From NCBI GenBank assembly GCA_900551585.1, contig URWU01000031.1, positions 1 through 10,856 on the forward strand: a stretch of 10,856 nt of DNA, given 5' to 3'. Each line of letters begins with the position of its first letter. Within the stretch, counting starts at the first letter, position 1. This DNA is from an uncultured Alphaproteobacteria bacterium (GTDB lineage Bacteria; Pseudomonadota; Alphaproteobacteria; RF32; CAG-239). The notes beneath the pieces are model-generated. The model did not search any database. It had not been told where the DNA came from and was given only the letters and a program-made list of their open reading frames with translations. Positions 1-7,665 of this stretch are shown piece after piece. A program made the translations under genes and the position numbers.

Positions 1-37
1 CTAGTCGTCGGCAGCGTCAGATGTGTATAAGAGACAG
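1..37 (+). other. Nextera i5-side adapter (not genomic)
   Basis: Bases 5-18 match the Nextera read-1 adapter and bases 19-37 are the 19-base Tn5 mosaic end (AGATGTGTATAAGAGACAG). The first four bases (ctag) sit where the last bases of an i5 index would be; from memory they fit index S513 (TCGACTAG), but four bases cannot prove this. The genomic insert begins at base 38. This is library-construction sequence and should be trimmed. It is not a natural transposon end. Confidence 0.98.
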
Positions 38-61
38 ATATAATAGCGAGAATATTAAGCA

Positions 62-94
62 GCTGAGATGCTTCGGCAAGCTCAGCATGACAAA
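62..94. repeat. Palindromic intergenic repeat-like element
   Basis: GCTGAG (62-67) is complementary to CTCAGC (81-86). CTT (71-73) pairs with AAG (78-80) around a CGGC loop, leaving ATG (68-70) as a bulge. The tail CATGACAAA follows at 86-94. The core strongly resembles a class of short intergenic palindromes with a CTTCG..AAGCTCAG.ATGACA-like consensus that I remember from many bacterial genomes. Only one copy lies in this window, so its repeat status is inferred from that resemblance. It could also be just a hairpin in the gpmI leader. Confidence 0.5.
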
Positions 95-104
95 TTAAAC
101 CAAA

Positions 105-144
105 AATGCCGCAGCAGACGTGAAATCTGTTCTGTAACGGCATT
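105..144. promoter_or_regulatory. Hairpin in the gpmI leader
   Basis: AATGCCG (105-111) pairs with CGGCATT (138-144). Inside it CAG (112-114) pairs with CTG (132-134), and CAGA (115-118) pairs with TCTG (126-129). The small unpaired parts are TT (130-131) and TAA (135-137), and the loop is cgtgaaa (119-125). It ends 26 bases before the gpmI start codon and has no T-run after it, so it is unlikely to be an intrinsic terminator. A leader RNA structure or the remnant of a palindromic repeat are both possible. No function is assigned. Confidence 0.4.
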
Positions 145-170
145 AACCGGCAAAGATTAAAGGAAAAGAA

Positions 171-1703
171 ATGACACAAAAACCTGTGATGTTATTAATC
201 CTCGACGGATGGGGATATCGCGACAAAATTACCTCTGACAACGCCATTGAACAAGGCCATACGCCGAATTGGCACAGCCTGCTGGAAAATTATCCGCACT
301 GCTTTATCGAAACTTCGGGGCTGGCCGTCGGCTTGCCGGAAGGACAAATGGGCAACTCGGAAGTCGGCCATATGAATCTCGGTGCCGGACGTGTTGTTAT
401 GCAGGATCTTCCCCGTATCGACCAGGCTATCAAAGACGGTTCTTTTGCCAAGAATCCGGTTTTGAACGAGCTGATTGACATCTTGAAAAAGAACGGCAAA
501 GCCTGCCATGTGATGGGTTTGATGTCACCGGGCGGCGTTCACTCGTCACAAGACCATATTGTGGCTGCCTGCCAGGTTTTGAACGACAACGGAATCACGA
601 CCTGGGTTCATGCTTTTCTGGACGGCCGCGATACACCGCCGCAGTCTGCCGTCAATTTCCTCAATGATTTTGAAAAATCTATTTCCGGCATGAAACATGT
701 TAAAATTGCCACAATCGAAGGCCGTTTTTATGCAATGGACCGTGATAAACGCTGGGATCGCGTTGAGCTGGCTTACAATAATATGGCCTTTGCCGAGGGC
801 AAACGTTATGCTACCGCCGATGAGGCCATTAAATCTTCTTATGCCGCAGGCGTGAACGATGAATTTGTCATTCCCTGCGTTATCGGAGATTATCAGGGCA
901 TGCAGGACGGCGATGCAGTTTTGATGATGAACTTCCGTGCCGACCGTGCCCGTGAAATTCTTTATGCCATTGCCGACAAAGAATTTGACGGTTTTGCCCG
1001 CAAGAAAACCATTCAGACTTCAATTAACGTCGGTTTAACCGAATATTCGGTCGACCACAACCGTTTTATGAAAACGATGTTCGGCCCCGAAGCCCTGAAA
1101 AACATTTTCGGCGAAGTTGTTGCCGACCACGGGCTGACCCAGCTGCGCATTGCCGAAACAGAGAAATATGCGCATGTCACTTTCTTCTTCAACGGCGGCG
1201 AAGAGCGCGAATTCAAAGGCGAAGAGCGTATTTTGATTCCGTCTCCGAAAGTTGCCACTTATGACCTCAAACCGGAAATGAGCGTTTATGAAGTGACCGA
1301 AAAGCTGGTCGATGCCATTGAAAACCAGCGTTTTGACGTCATTATCTGCAACTTTGCCAACGGTGACATGGTCGGACATACCGGTATTATGGAAGCGGCT
1401 TTGAAAGCCGTGGCTGCTGTTGACGACTGCCTCGGAAAAGTCACTAAAGCCATTAAAGACGTCGGCGGTGTTTTATTCGTTACCGCTGATCACGGCAATG
1501 CCGAAAAAATGGTCGATGACAAGACCGGAGCTCCTTATACGGCTCATACCGTAGGCAAAGTTCAGGGCGTTTTGGTCAACGACCAGGCACCGATTAAAGG
1601 ACTGCATGACGGCAAGCTGGCTGATATTGCCCCGACATTGTTGGAGCTGCTTAATATCAAAAAGCCTGCTGAAATGAACGGCGAATCCTTAATCGAAAAA
1701 TAG
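171..1703 (+). CDS. gpmI: 2,3-bisphosphoglycerate-independent phosphoglycerate mutase
   Basis: This cytosolic glycolytic and gluconeogenic enzyme interconverts 3-phosphoglycerate and 2-phosphoglycerate through a phosphoserine intermediate, with two metal ions (usually Mn2+). The 510 residues match the family's usual length. The N-terminal metal-binding motif LDGWG contains D12. The nucleophile is S63 in GNSEVGH (61-67). GGVHSSQDH (121-129) and HAFLDGRDTPP (147-157) belong to the inserted transferase domain. NFANGDMVGHTG and ADHGNAEKM near the C-terminus carry the second set of metal ligands. All key motifs are intact. The ATG follows a purine-rich ribosome site (AAGGAAA, near 159-165). It is the first gene of a five-gene operon, 33 bases before envC. 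In E. coli the equivalent gene is also followed by envC and yibQ, so the linkage is ancient. The promoter is not visible with confidence because the window begins only 133 genomic bases upstream. Confidence 0.97.
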   Translation: MTQKPVMLLILDGWGYRDKITSDNAIEQGHTPNWHSLLENYPHCFIETSGLAVGLPEGQMGNSEVGHMNLGAGRVVMQDLPRIDQAIKDGSFAKNPVLNELIDILKKNGKACHVMGLMSPGGVHSSQDHIVAACQVLNDNGITTWVHAFLDGRDTPPQSAVNFLNDFEKSISGMKHVKIATIEGRFYAMDRDKRWDRVELAYNNMAFAEGKRYATADEAIKSSYAAGVNDEFVIPCVIGDYQGMQDGDAVLMMNFRADRAREILYAIADKEFDGFARKKTIQTSINVGLTEYSVDHNRFMKTMFGPEALKNIFGEVVADHGLTQLRIAETEKYAHVTFFFNGGEEREFKGEERILIPSPKVATYDLKPEMSVYEVTEKLVDAIENQRFDVIICNFANGDMVGHTGIMEAALKAVAAVDDCLGKVTKAIKDVGGVLFVTADHGNAEKMVDDKTGAPYTAHTVGKVQGVLVNDQAPIKGLHDGKLADIAPTLLELLNIKKPAEMNGESLIEK

Positions 1704-1721
1704 TGACCACTTTCCCTTTTC

Positions 1722-1727
1722 GGGGGA
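1722..1727 (+). promoter_or_regulatory. Ribosome binding site deciding the TTG start of envC
   Basis: GGGGGA lies nine bases before the TTG at 1737. The first residues read from this TTG form a complete signal peptide (MKKLNAFF...), and no in-frame ATG would preserve it. The site therefore supports a TTG start. Confidence 0.6.
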
Positions 1728-1736
1728 CATTCTGAC

Positions 1737-2999
1737 TTGAAAAAACTTAACGCCTTTTTCTACACCGTCTTAACCGTCTCGGTTTTTGCCCTGACGGCTG
1801 GGCCGGTGTCGGCCGTTAATGTTTCCAAGCAGGAGCTGGAAAGAATGGAAAAACAAGTGCAGCAGCAAAATATGGAGCATAAAAAGCTGCAGGCACAGGC
1901 CACTCAGATTAATATGGAACTCGGCGAAGTCAGCCGCGATATGGTTAAGACTGCCAAACAAATCCAAAATAACGAAGAAAAAATTTCCAATATGGAAAGC
2001 CAGCTCAAGCAATTACAGGCTGATCTTGATGCTGCCAATGAAGGTTTTCTCTCGCAAGATGAAAATCTGATTAAGACTCTTTCGGCTTTGCAAAATCTGG
2101 CTTTGAAACCGACAGAAGCTCTGTTTGTGCAGCCTTTGACGCCGGTTGAGACAATCCGCAGCGCCATTTTGCTGCGCGAGACAGTCCCATATCTGGAAGC
2201 AAATGCCAAAAAAATCCGCATTGAACTCGAAAATATCGAGAAAAAGAAAAATCTGGTTGAAAAACAGGTAGCCAAAATTACGGCACAGAAACAGATTTTG
2301 GAAAAAGAGCACGAGAATATGAAACTTCTGGTGCAGAAAAAGTCAAGAATCCGCAACAAGATTGAGATTCAGACGGTCAAGGCCAAGCAGAAGGTTGAAA
2401 AACTGGCATCTCAGGCCAATGATTTGCGCGACCTGCTTTCCAAACTTGAGAACGAAAAACGCCTCAAAGCCAAAAAGCAGGAAGAAGAACGCAAACGCCT
2501 TGCCAAACTGCGCGAAGAAGAGGAGCGTCGTTTGGCTGAAGAGAAAAAAGTTGAGCAAACTCAAACAGCTGACTTGATTAAATATTCTCCTGAGATTATA
2601 ACGGAAATAGGCAAAGGATTTGTCAAAGCCAAAGGACGGCTGCCCATGCCGGCCAGAGGACCGATTATTACCACCTACGGAGAAGAAAAAATCAAGGGCG
2701 TGGTTTCAAAAGGCATTATTATTAAAACCCGCAATATGGCTCAGGTTACCTCACCTTTTGACGGCTCGGTTATTTTTGCCGGACCTTTCAGAGGCTACGG
2801 CAATCTGATTATTGTGGATCACGGCGAAGGGTATCTGACCCTGATGGCCGGATTGGAAGATATTGACTGTGAGCTCGGACAAATGCTTCTGGCCGGAGAA
2901 CCGGTCGGGCAAATGCCGGACAATCGCGAAGCCAAGCTTTATGTTGAGCTGCGCCACAATAATCAGCCGATTGACCCGATGAAATGGTATACCAATTAA
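1737..2999 (+). CDS. envC: EnvC-like murein hydrolase activator (degenerate M23/LytM domain)
   Basis: This is a predicted periplasmic activator of peptidoglycan amidases, probably acting at the division septum. It has 420 residues and starts at TTG. Residues 1-26 are a signal peptide with a likely cut after VSA. A long coiled coil runs from about 30 to 225, and a second charged helix rich in Lys, Glu and Arg from about 238 to 278. The LytM domain occupies about 300-420. The zinc ligands of active M23 peptidases are missing: the HxxxD motif reads SKGII (S324, I328), the YAHL motif reads MAGL (G372 in place of His), and the final HxH reads KLY. E. coli EnvC has the same loss and works by activating AmiA/AmiB under FtsEX control; that partner set is inferred here. 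The gene sits 19 bases before ctpA in the same operon. Some annotators would call it only 'peptidoglycan DD-metallopeptidase family protein', but catalysis is unlikely. Confidence 0.9.
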   Translation: MKKLNAFFYTVLTVSVFALTAGPVSAVNVSKQELERMEKQVQQQNMEHKKLQAQATQINMELGEVSRDMVKTAKQIQNNEEKISNMESQLKQLQADLDAANEGFLSQDENLIKTLSALQNLALKPTEALFVQPLTPVETIRSAILLRETVPYLEANAKKIRIELENIEKKKNLVEKQVAKITAQKQILEKEHENMKLLVQKKSRIRNKIEIQTVKAKQKVEKLASQANDLRDLLSKLENEKRLKAKKQEEERKRLAKLREEEERRLAEEKKVEQTQTADLIKYSPEIITEIGKGFVKAKGRLPMPARGPIITTYGEEKIKGVVSKGIIIKTRNMAQVTSPFDGSVIFAGPFRGYGNLIIVDHGEGYLTLMAGLEDIDCELGQMLLAGEPVGQMPDNREAKLYVELRHNNQPIDPMKWYTN

Positions 3000-3018
3000 A
3001 TGACACAGGATTAAAATT

Positions 3019-4317
3019 ATGAACAAAAAATGGTCGATATTTACAGCGTCTCTCCTCTCAGCCCTCATCTTTCTGACACCGGCTTATGCCGCCAAAAACA
3101 AGGCTGACAAAGAAGAACCGGCAGACACTTATGAAATGCTGAACCTGTTTGGCGAAGTGATGGAAAGAGCCAAGGTTTCTTATGTGGAAGACGTGACTGA
3201 CAAACAGTTGATTGAATCGGCCATTAACGGCATGCTGGTTTCTTTGGACCCGCATTCAAGCTACCTGGACGCACAGAGTTTCAAATATATGAACGAGCAG
3301 ACCAAAGGTAAATTCGGCGGCCTCGGTATCGAAGTTACCATGGAAAACGGTGTTGTTAAAGTCGTTTCACCGATTGATGATACACCGGCAACCAAAGCCG
3401 GCCTGAAACCGGGCGATTATATCACGCATATCGACGGCGAACAGGTTGTCGGCATGAGCCTCAACGACGCGGTTGATAAAATGCGCGGTACTGTCGGCAG
3501 CAAAGTCAAACTGAGCATCCGCCGTTTGAATGTCAAACCTTTTGACGTGACCTTAAAACGTGAAGAAATCAAAATCCAATCTGTCAAATCTGCCATTAAG
3601 GGCGATGATGTGGCTTATATCCGCATTACCTCTTTTTCGGAAGATACCGATAAGATGATTGAGAAAGCTCTCAAAAAAGCCCAGAAAGAACTCAAAGGCA
3701 ATCTCAAAGGCATTGTCATTGACGTCCGCAACAATCCCGGCGGTTTGTTAGACCAGGCGGTCAATGTTTCCGACCTGTTCCTTGACAAAGGCGAGATTGT
3801 CTCGACCCGTTCCAAAAATGCCGAAGATACGGTTAAATATAATGCTAAATCAGGCGATATTGCCAAAGGGCTGCCGATTGTCGTTCTGGTCAATGACGGT
3901 TCCGCCTCAGCTTCCGAAATTGTTGCCGGTGCTTTGCAAGACCACAAACGCGCCGTTATCTTAGGCGAAAAAACTTTCGGTAAAGGCTCGGTTCAGACCG
4001 TTATTCCTTTGGGAAAATACGGCGCAATGCGTTTGACAACAGCCCGTTATTATACGCCTTCCGGCCGTTCGATTCAGGCAACCGGTATTGTTCCCGATGT
4101 TGAAGTCAAACCGGCTAAAGTCGAAGAGATTGACAAAGGCGTTAATTTCAGCGAAGCCGAGTTCGGCAATGCTTTGAAAAACGATGCCGCCGAAGCCCAG
4201 AAAAAGAATCCGGACAAGACCAAAGACGACGAATTGCAAAAAGATTATCAGTTAATGCGCGCCGTTGATATGGTTAAGGCTCTGAGCATTTTCAAACAAG
4301 GCGAAACGACAAAATAA
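3019..4317 (+). CDS. ctpA: C-terminal processing protease, S41 family
   Basis: This periplasmic serine protease of the CtpA/Prc family cleaves proteins near their C-termini. In other proteobacteria it helps control peptidoglycan hydrolases. It has 432 residues. Residues 1-24 form a signal peptide (likely cut after AYA). A PDZ domain spans about 95-170, with a GGLGIEV start and GLKPGD in the middle. The S41 catalytic domain follows at about 185-360. The catalytic serine is S297 within GSASASE, and the general-base lysine is K322 in FGKG. Their spacing of 25 residues equals that of E. coli Prc (S430/K455). The RNNPGG motif is present. A charged C-terminal tail of about 60 residues ends the protein. 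The ATG follows ACAGGA at 3005-3010. In Bartonella a ctpA gene lies directly before ialA (rppH); here one gene separates them. Everything essential is intact. Confidence 0.95.
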   Translation: MNKKWSIFTASLLSALIFLTPAYAAKNKADKEEPADTYEMLNLFGEVMERAKVSYVEDVTDKQLIESAINGMLVSLDPHSSYLDAQSFKYMNEQTKGKFGGLGIEVTMENGVVKVVSPIDDTPATKAGLKPGDYITHIDGEQVVGMSLNDAVDKMRGTVGSKVKLSIRRLNVKPFDVTLKREEIKIQSVKSAIKGDDVAYIRITSFSEDTDKMIEKALKKAQKELKGNLKGIVIDVRNNPGGLLDQAVNVSDLFLDKGEIVSTRSKNAEDTVKYNAKSGDIAKGLPIVVLVNDGSASASEIVAGALQDHKRAVILGEKTFGKGSVQTVIPLGKYGAMRLTTARYYTPSGRSIQATGIVPDVEVKPAKVEEIDKGVNFSEAEFGNALKNDAAEAQKKNPDKTKDDELQKDYQLMRAVDMVKALSIFKQGETTK

Positions 4318-4332
4318 CAACAGGAGAAGACG

Positions 4333-5496
4333 GTGTTAACCAACCGCCAGAAGAAAAAATATTTTATCATTTTGGTTTTGGCGACAATTTTAATTGTCGC
4401 CATAGCCGGATATTTCTCGGCGACAAAAAAGAGTGAGCCGGTATATCTGTCCAAAATCGACAGGATTATGTTTGATAAAGAGAATCAGTCTCCAAAGTTT
4501 ATTCTGACACTCCCGGACAAAAAGCCTGAAAAGAAAACCGAACAGGCTAAAAAACAACCTGAAATCGAGAAAAAAGCCGAACCGCTGGTGACTATTGATG
4601 ATTTTGTCAGCGCCGTGCCGCTGGTTTCAAAATTAGCAGAAATTAAAGATCAAAAACCACTTAAGACGATTGAGCTGAATGCGGATTTTGTGGAGCAGAA
4701 CGACAGTTTGAAACTGCCGAAGACGGCTGAGAACGGCCGCAAGCCGTGGATTGAATACGGCCGGAATGTTGAAGTGGCACCAAATTTTTCAAAAGTTGCG
4801 ATTATCCTAAAGAACATCGGCCTTGATGACGGTGTGACAGAGGCAGCTATCAGCGCCATGCCGTCAGAAATCTCACTATCTTTTTCTCCTTATACGGTTG
4901 ACGCGGCCGCAAAAATCAAAAAAGCGCGCAGCCAGGGACACGAAACTTATGTCGATTTGCTGTTATCCAGCAAAGACGTGTTGAAATCCGACAACGGCCC
5001 TTTGGCAATGAGCCTTACCCTCAGTCCGGAAGAGAATATGCAGCGGCTGCGGAAGGTTTTGGCTGTCGAAGCGCCTATCGGCGGTATGGTTATCAATGAC
5101 GGCGTTGCCGACAATGACACCCGCGACCAGCTGGCCGGCTTCTTAAAAGAGCTCAAAACACGCGGCTTGCTGATGATTGACACAACGGCAAATATGGAAA
5201 TTAACAATATCGAAGAACCGGGATTGGCCCGCAAAAGAGCAGATATTGTTATTGAAGACGACTGTCTGACTCCGGAAAAAATTGCTGCCCGGCTGGAACA
5301 TGCCGAGCATCTGGCTCGTGATAACGGTCAGGTAACGATTGTGGCGCTGCCGAAACCGGTCATTTTGACAGCCATCAGCGAATGGGTTAAAACTTTTTCC
5401 CAGCAGCTGAGCTATGAGCAGATGAAAGAACAACGCATTACAAGTTTTGACAAGCCTCTGGCTCTGGTTCCGGCGTCTAATCTGGTGGTTGAATAA
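4333..5496 (+). CDS. Membrane-anchored divergent polysaccharide deacetylase (DUF610/YibQ-like)
   Basis: This 387-residue protein belongs to the divergent polysaccharide deacetylase family (Pfam PF04748, E. coli YibQ). The family's biochemical role is not established. A basic start (RQKKK) and one membrane helix at about 10-28 anchor it with the bulk in the periplasm. A Lys/Glu/Pro-rich linker follows at about 62-84, and the NodB-fold domain runs from about 152 to 350. Family landmarks are FSPY after the first strand, GHE (202-204), the GGMVIND strand and RGLLMID ending at D283. The first strand, which in relatives usually reads VIDD, here reads ILKN, with K160 and N161 in place of the two aspartates. 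Metal-dependent deacetylation is therefore doubtful. The start is GTG with AGGAGA five bases before it. The stop overlaps the rppH start by one base (TAATG), which suggests translational coupling. The C-terminal 35 residues are less typical. Confidence 0.88.
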   Translation: MLTNRQKKKYFIILVLATILIVAIAGYFSATKKSEPVYLSKIDRIMFDKENQSPKFILTLPDKKPEKKTEQAKKQPEIEKKAEPLVTIDDFVSAVPLVSKLAEIKDQKPLKTIELNADFVEQNDSLKLPKTAENGRKPWIEYGRNVEVAPNFSKVAIILKNIGLDDGVTEAAISAMPSEISLSFSPYTVDAAAKIKKARSQGHETYVDLLLSSKDVLKSDNGPLAMSLTLSPEENMQRLRKVLAVEAPIGGMVINDGVADNDTRDQLAGFLKELKTRGLLMIDTTANMEINNIEEPGLARKRADIVIEDDCLTPEKIAARLEHAEHLARDNGQVTIVALPKPVILTAISEWVKTFSQQLSYEQMKEQRITSFDKPLALVPASNLVVE

Positions 5497-5993
5497 TGGA
5501 AGACTTATATCGCAAAAATGCCGCCGTGGTTGTTTGCAACCGGAAAGGAAAGGTTTTAATTTGCCAGCGCGTTGCCGATATTCCTCATAACTGGCAATTT
5601 CCGCAAGGGGGAATTGAAGACGGCGAAACGCCTTTAGAAGCAGCCTACAGAGAACTTTCCGAAGAAACAGGCCTGACCAAAGTTGATTTAATCGCTCAGT
5701 ATCCGCAAGGGATTAAGTATCGTTTTACAGATGATATCATTGAAAAGTTCCGCAAGATGGGACGATCGAATATCGGGCAGGAACATTTTTGGACTTTATT
5801 CTTAAATCTGGGCTCAGATGATGACATCAATTTTAAAACCCACCCCGAAGAAATAGAATTTAAAGCTTATCGCTGGGTTGACCTTGAAGAAGCCGTCGAA
5901 TCGGTGGTTCCGTTCAAAAAAGAATCCTATCAAAAAATGGCCGCTTATTTTAAACCGTTTATTGAGCAAATAAAAAAAGCAAAAACCAATTAA
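5496..5993 (+). CDS. rppH: RNA 5' pyrophosphohydrolase (Nudix family, IalA/NudH)
   Basis: This enzyme removes pyrophosphate from the 5' end of mRNAs, starting their decay. It also hydrolyses dinucleoside polyphosphates, which is how the Bartonella homologue IalA was first described. The protein has 165 residues, normal for alphaproteobacterial members. WQFPQGG (33-39) leads into a complete Nudix box from G38 to L60, with the metal-binding residues E53, E56 and E57. The tail is rich in Lys and Phe. The ATG overlaps the stop codon of the preceding gene, so it is the last gene of the operon and is probably translated by coupling. Its own stop codon lies in the loop of the operon terminator. Confidence 0.95.
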   Translation: MEDLYRKNAAVVVCNRKGKVLICQRVADIPHNWQFPQGGIEDGETPLEAAYRELSEETGLTKVDLIAQYPQGIKYRFTDDIIEKFRKMGRSNIGQEHFWTLFLNLGSDDDINFKTHPEEIEFKAYRWVDLEEAVESVVPFKKESYQKMAAYFKPFIEQIKKAKTN

Positions 5994-6008
5994 GGTTTTT
6001 GCTTTTTT
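5973..6008. terminator. Bidirectional rho-independent terminator
   Basis: A perfect 15-bp stem is formed by 5973-5987 (AAAAAAGCAAAAACC) and 5994-6008 (GGTTTTTGCTTTTTT), with loop AATTAA. Because the arms begin and end in A/T runs, each strand gives a hairpin followed by a U-tract. It serves the rppH operon on the plus strand and the 493-residue gene on the minus strand. The last three loop bases are the rppH stop codon. Confidence 0.9.
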
Positions 6009-6026
6009 CATAAAAGTATTACGGGG

Positions 6027-7508
6027 TTATTTTAACAGAGCCAGAATCTCGTTAACTTCTTCGGAAGACAATCCTCTGCTTTGAACCTGCAGATGTCTCA
6101 ACGCCTTTACTGTTTGAAGCTTTTCAGTCAAAATATTGGCATGAACTTCACTAAAGCTGTAAGTCGTCAAAAGTTTTTTAATATTGCCCTCAATTGTGTG
6201 ACGTAAAGAGGCAAATTCATCTTTATCATAAAATCCAATCAGATGAAAGATGACCGTGACTGCTTTCAGCTCATCAAGCCGAATTTTATTGAAGACTTTC
6301 TTCCATAAATGCGGATATCCCTTACCGGTAAAAAGAAGCAAATCGCAGATTTCCCCCTCAGGCGCATAACGAGCAATTTTTAAGAAAACGGAAATATCCA
6401 TTTTTGCCCAAGCATTGCGGCAGCATTGGTAAACCGGCTTGGAAGCATTTTCCAAAAGAGCTGCTTTTTTTAGAAAAAGACGTCTTAACGGCGGAAGAAT
6501 TTCTGTTGTGAAATTTTCTTTTTCCCTATAAAGGTGGGCAATTTGCGATAATTTCAGCAGCAAATCCCGCAGGATTTCTTTTTCATTCATCAAGGCCAAT
6601 TGTTTTTCGATAATCTTTTCAATAACAGGAAGATTTTCGACCGTTTCTTTTGCCGCTTTTGGCAAACCATTATTCAAACTGCTCAAATGGCGGTTGTTAT
6701 CCTTGTCGGCAAGCAAAGTAAATTTTGTGCTCAGAGCCAGATAAGTTTTGGTATCAATTCTATCTGTTGCATAAAGGTTATAAATATCGCCGGTCATTTC
6801 AGAAGAAATATCTTCCGACGAAGACAACCCGTCAACAAGAGAGATAAAAATTTGATAAGCCTTTGGGATGAGAGATTTCCTGTCGGGATATTCCGAATCA
6901 GCCAATGCATGAAACAGCCTTTTCAGGCAAAAACGTATCAAATAGATATTGACCGAATGCTGTTTTTTAGCGGCTAAAATCTCAATAAAGTCCAACAAGG
7001 CAGGATAAGGCTCTATATCATCAACGTAATACATTATATTGTATCCGTCGGATAGCCTCTGACTTTTCTCAAAAGCAATTTTAATCAGTTCACCATTTTG
7101 CGAATCATCAACCAAAAGAGAACTAATCAAGTTGCTTTCTGACTGTCCTGCCGGAAAATTCCTAAGCCATTGATAACAACGCTGTTTGATTTCATCCGTT
7201 ACTTCGCTGCGGCAAAGTTCTATCACGCCATAAGCCGCAGAAAGCGGATAAACTTTCTCAGAGGAGATAATTTTAAAATACGTTTCCCAAATCTGAGATG
7301 TTTCACAATAAGTTAAAACGGTATCCGTTAATAAAGCGTAGAAATCATCGGGCTTGAGCCCTTTTTTGAAATCTAAGTCAATATCGTCAATTGACACCAA
7401 ACCTTTTTTCAGCAGCTCTTCACAAAGTCTTTTTTGATAGGCTTTTCTGATCTCTGCATTGGAACTTAATGCATATTGCAATAACAATTCCTTGGTTAAT
7501 TTTCCCAT
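6027..7508 (-). CDS. Hypothetical all-helical cytosolic protein, 493 residues
   Basis: I do not recognise a family. The protein has no signal peptide and no membrane segment. Its sequence reads as consecutive amphipathic helices throughout, consistent with an alpha-solenoid scaffold, but I could not define a repeat unit. No catalytic or nucleotide-binding motif is evident. Cysteines are scattered (for example CC in the middle of the C-terminal half) without a metal-binding spacing. The minus-strand ATG at 7508 is the first in-frame start, but no good ribosome site precedes it (only AAAAAAGT), so a downstream start is possible. The gene is convergent with the rppH operon and shares its terminator. 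It is markedly AT-rich: three hand-counted 60-base lines within it (from 6121, 6601 and 7081) are 30-33% GC, against 47-53% in three lines from gpmI, ctpA and the 8382 gene. That suggests relaxed selection or acquisition from elsewhere. The long uninterrupted frame supports it being real. Confidence 0.75.
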   Translation of the reverse strand: MGKLTKELLLQYALSSNAEIRKAYQKRLCEELLKKGLVSIDDIDLDFKKGLKPDDFYALLTDTVLTYCETSQIWETYFKIISSEKVYPLSAAYGVIELCRSEVTDEIKQRCYQWLRNFPAGQSESNLISSLLVDDSQNGELIKIAFEKSQRLSDGYNIMYYVDDIEPYPALLDFIEILAAKKQHSVNIYLIRFCLKRLFHALADSEYPDRKSLIPKAYQIFISLVDGLSSSEDISSEMTGDIYNLYATDRIDTKTYLALSTKFTLLADKDNNRHLSSLNNGLPKAAKETVENLPVIEKIIEKQLALMNEKEILRDLLLKLSQIAHLYREKENFTTEILPPLRRLFLKKAALLENASKPVYQCCRNAWAKMDISVFLKIARYAPEGEICDLLLFTGKGYPHLWKKVFNKIRLDELKAVTVIFHLIGFYDKDEFASLRHTIEGNIKKLLTTYSFSEVHANILTEKLQTVKALRHLQVQSRGLSSEEVNEILALLK

Positions 7509-7574
7509 ACTTTTTTAATTTAGAGGGTTATATAATAAGTTAATAGTCACTAATGTAATAAGAATCAGGGTTTT

Positions 7575-7602
7575 ACTATATCTCTCTTTAGACAAAAATC
7601 AA
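7575..7602 (-). promoter_or_regulatory. Candidate promoter of the 493-residue gene
   Basis: On the minus strand, TTGATT (7602-7597) and TATAGT (7580-7575) are separated by 16 bases, which resembles a sigma-70 type promoter. It would give a leader of about 60 bases. The region is AT-rich, so chance matches are easy. Confidence 0.35.
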
Positions 7603-7621
7603 TAGTTTTAAAAATTGGCGA

Positions 7622-7650
7622 TTGCGGCAAAAGCAAATTTGTGTTATTTT
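7622..7650 (+). promoter_or_regulatory. Candidate promoter of the 7678 gene
   Basis: TTGCGG (7622-7627) and TATTTT (7645-7650) are 17 bases apart, about 28 bases before the GTG start. The elements partly match sigma-70 consensus. If real, transcription begins inside the longer TTG-initiated reading frame, which further supports the GTG start. Confidence 0.35.
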
Positions 7651-7665
7651 GCAGGAATTGAACTT

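Noticed and set aside
19..37. Mosaic-end sequences as evidence of a natural Tn5-like transposon
   Set aside because: The adjoining read-1/read-2 primer sites and index bases show they are synthetic library adapters, and there is no transposase gene in the window.
39..44. TATAAT as a -10 box for gpmI
   Set aside because: Any -35 element would fall in the adapter, so the promoter cannot be judged from this window.
1904..2359. Long minus-strand reading frames opposite envC, and similar ones opposite gpmI, ctpA and rlmN
   Set aside because: They are shadows of well-supported genes. They lack ribosome sites and recognisable protein features, and their composition follows the sense gene.
6600..6977. 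Plus-strand reading frame of 125 residues opposite the 493-residue gene
   Set aside because: It lies wholly inside the longer minus-strand frame, shows no recognisable domain, and I saw no convincing ribosome site.
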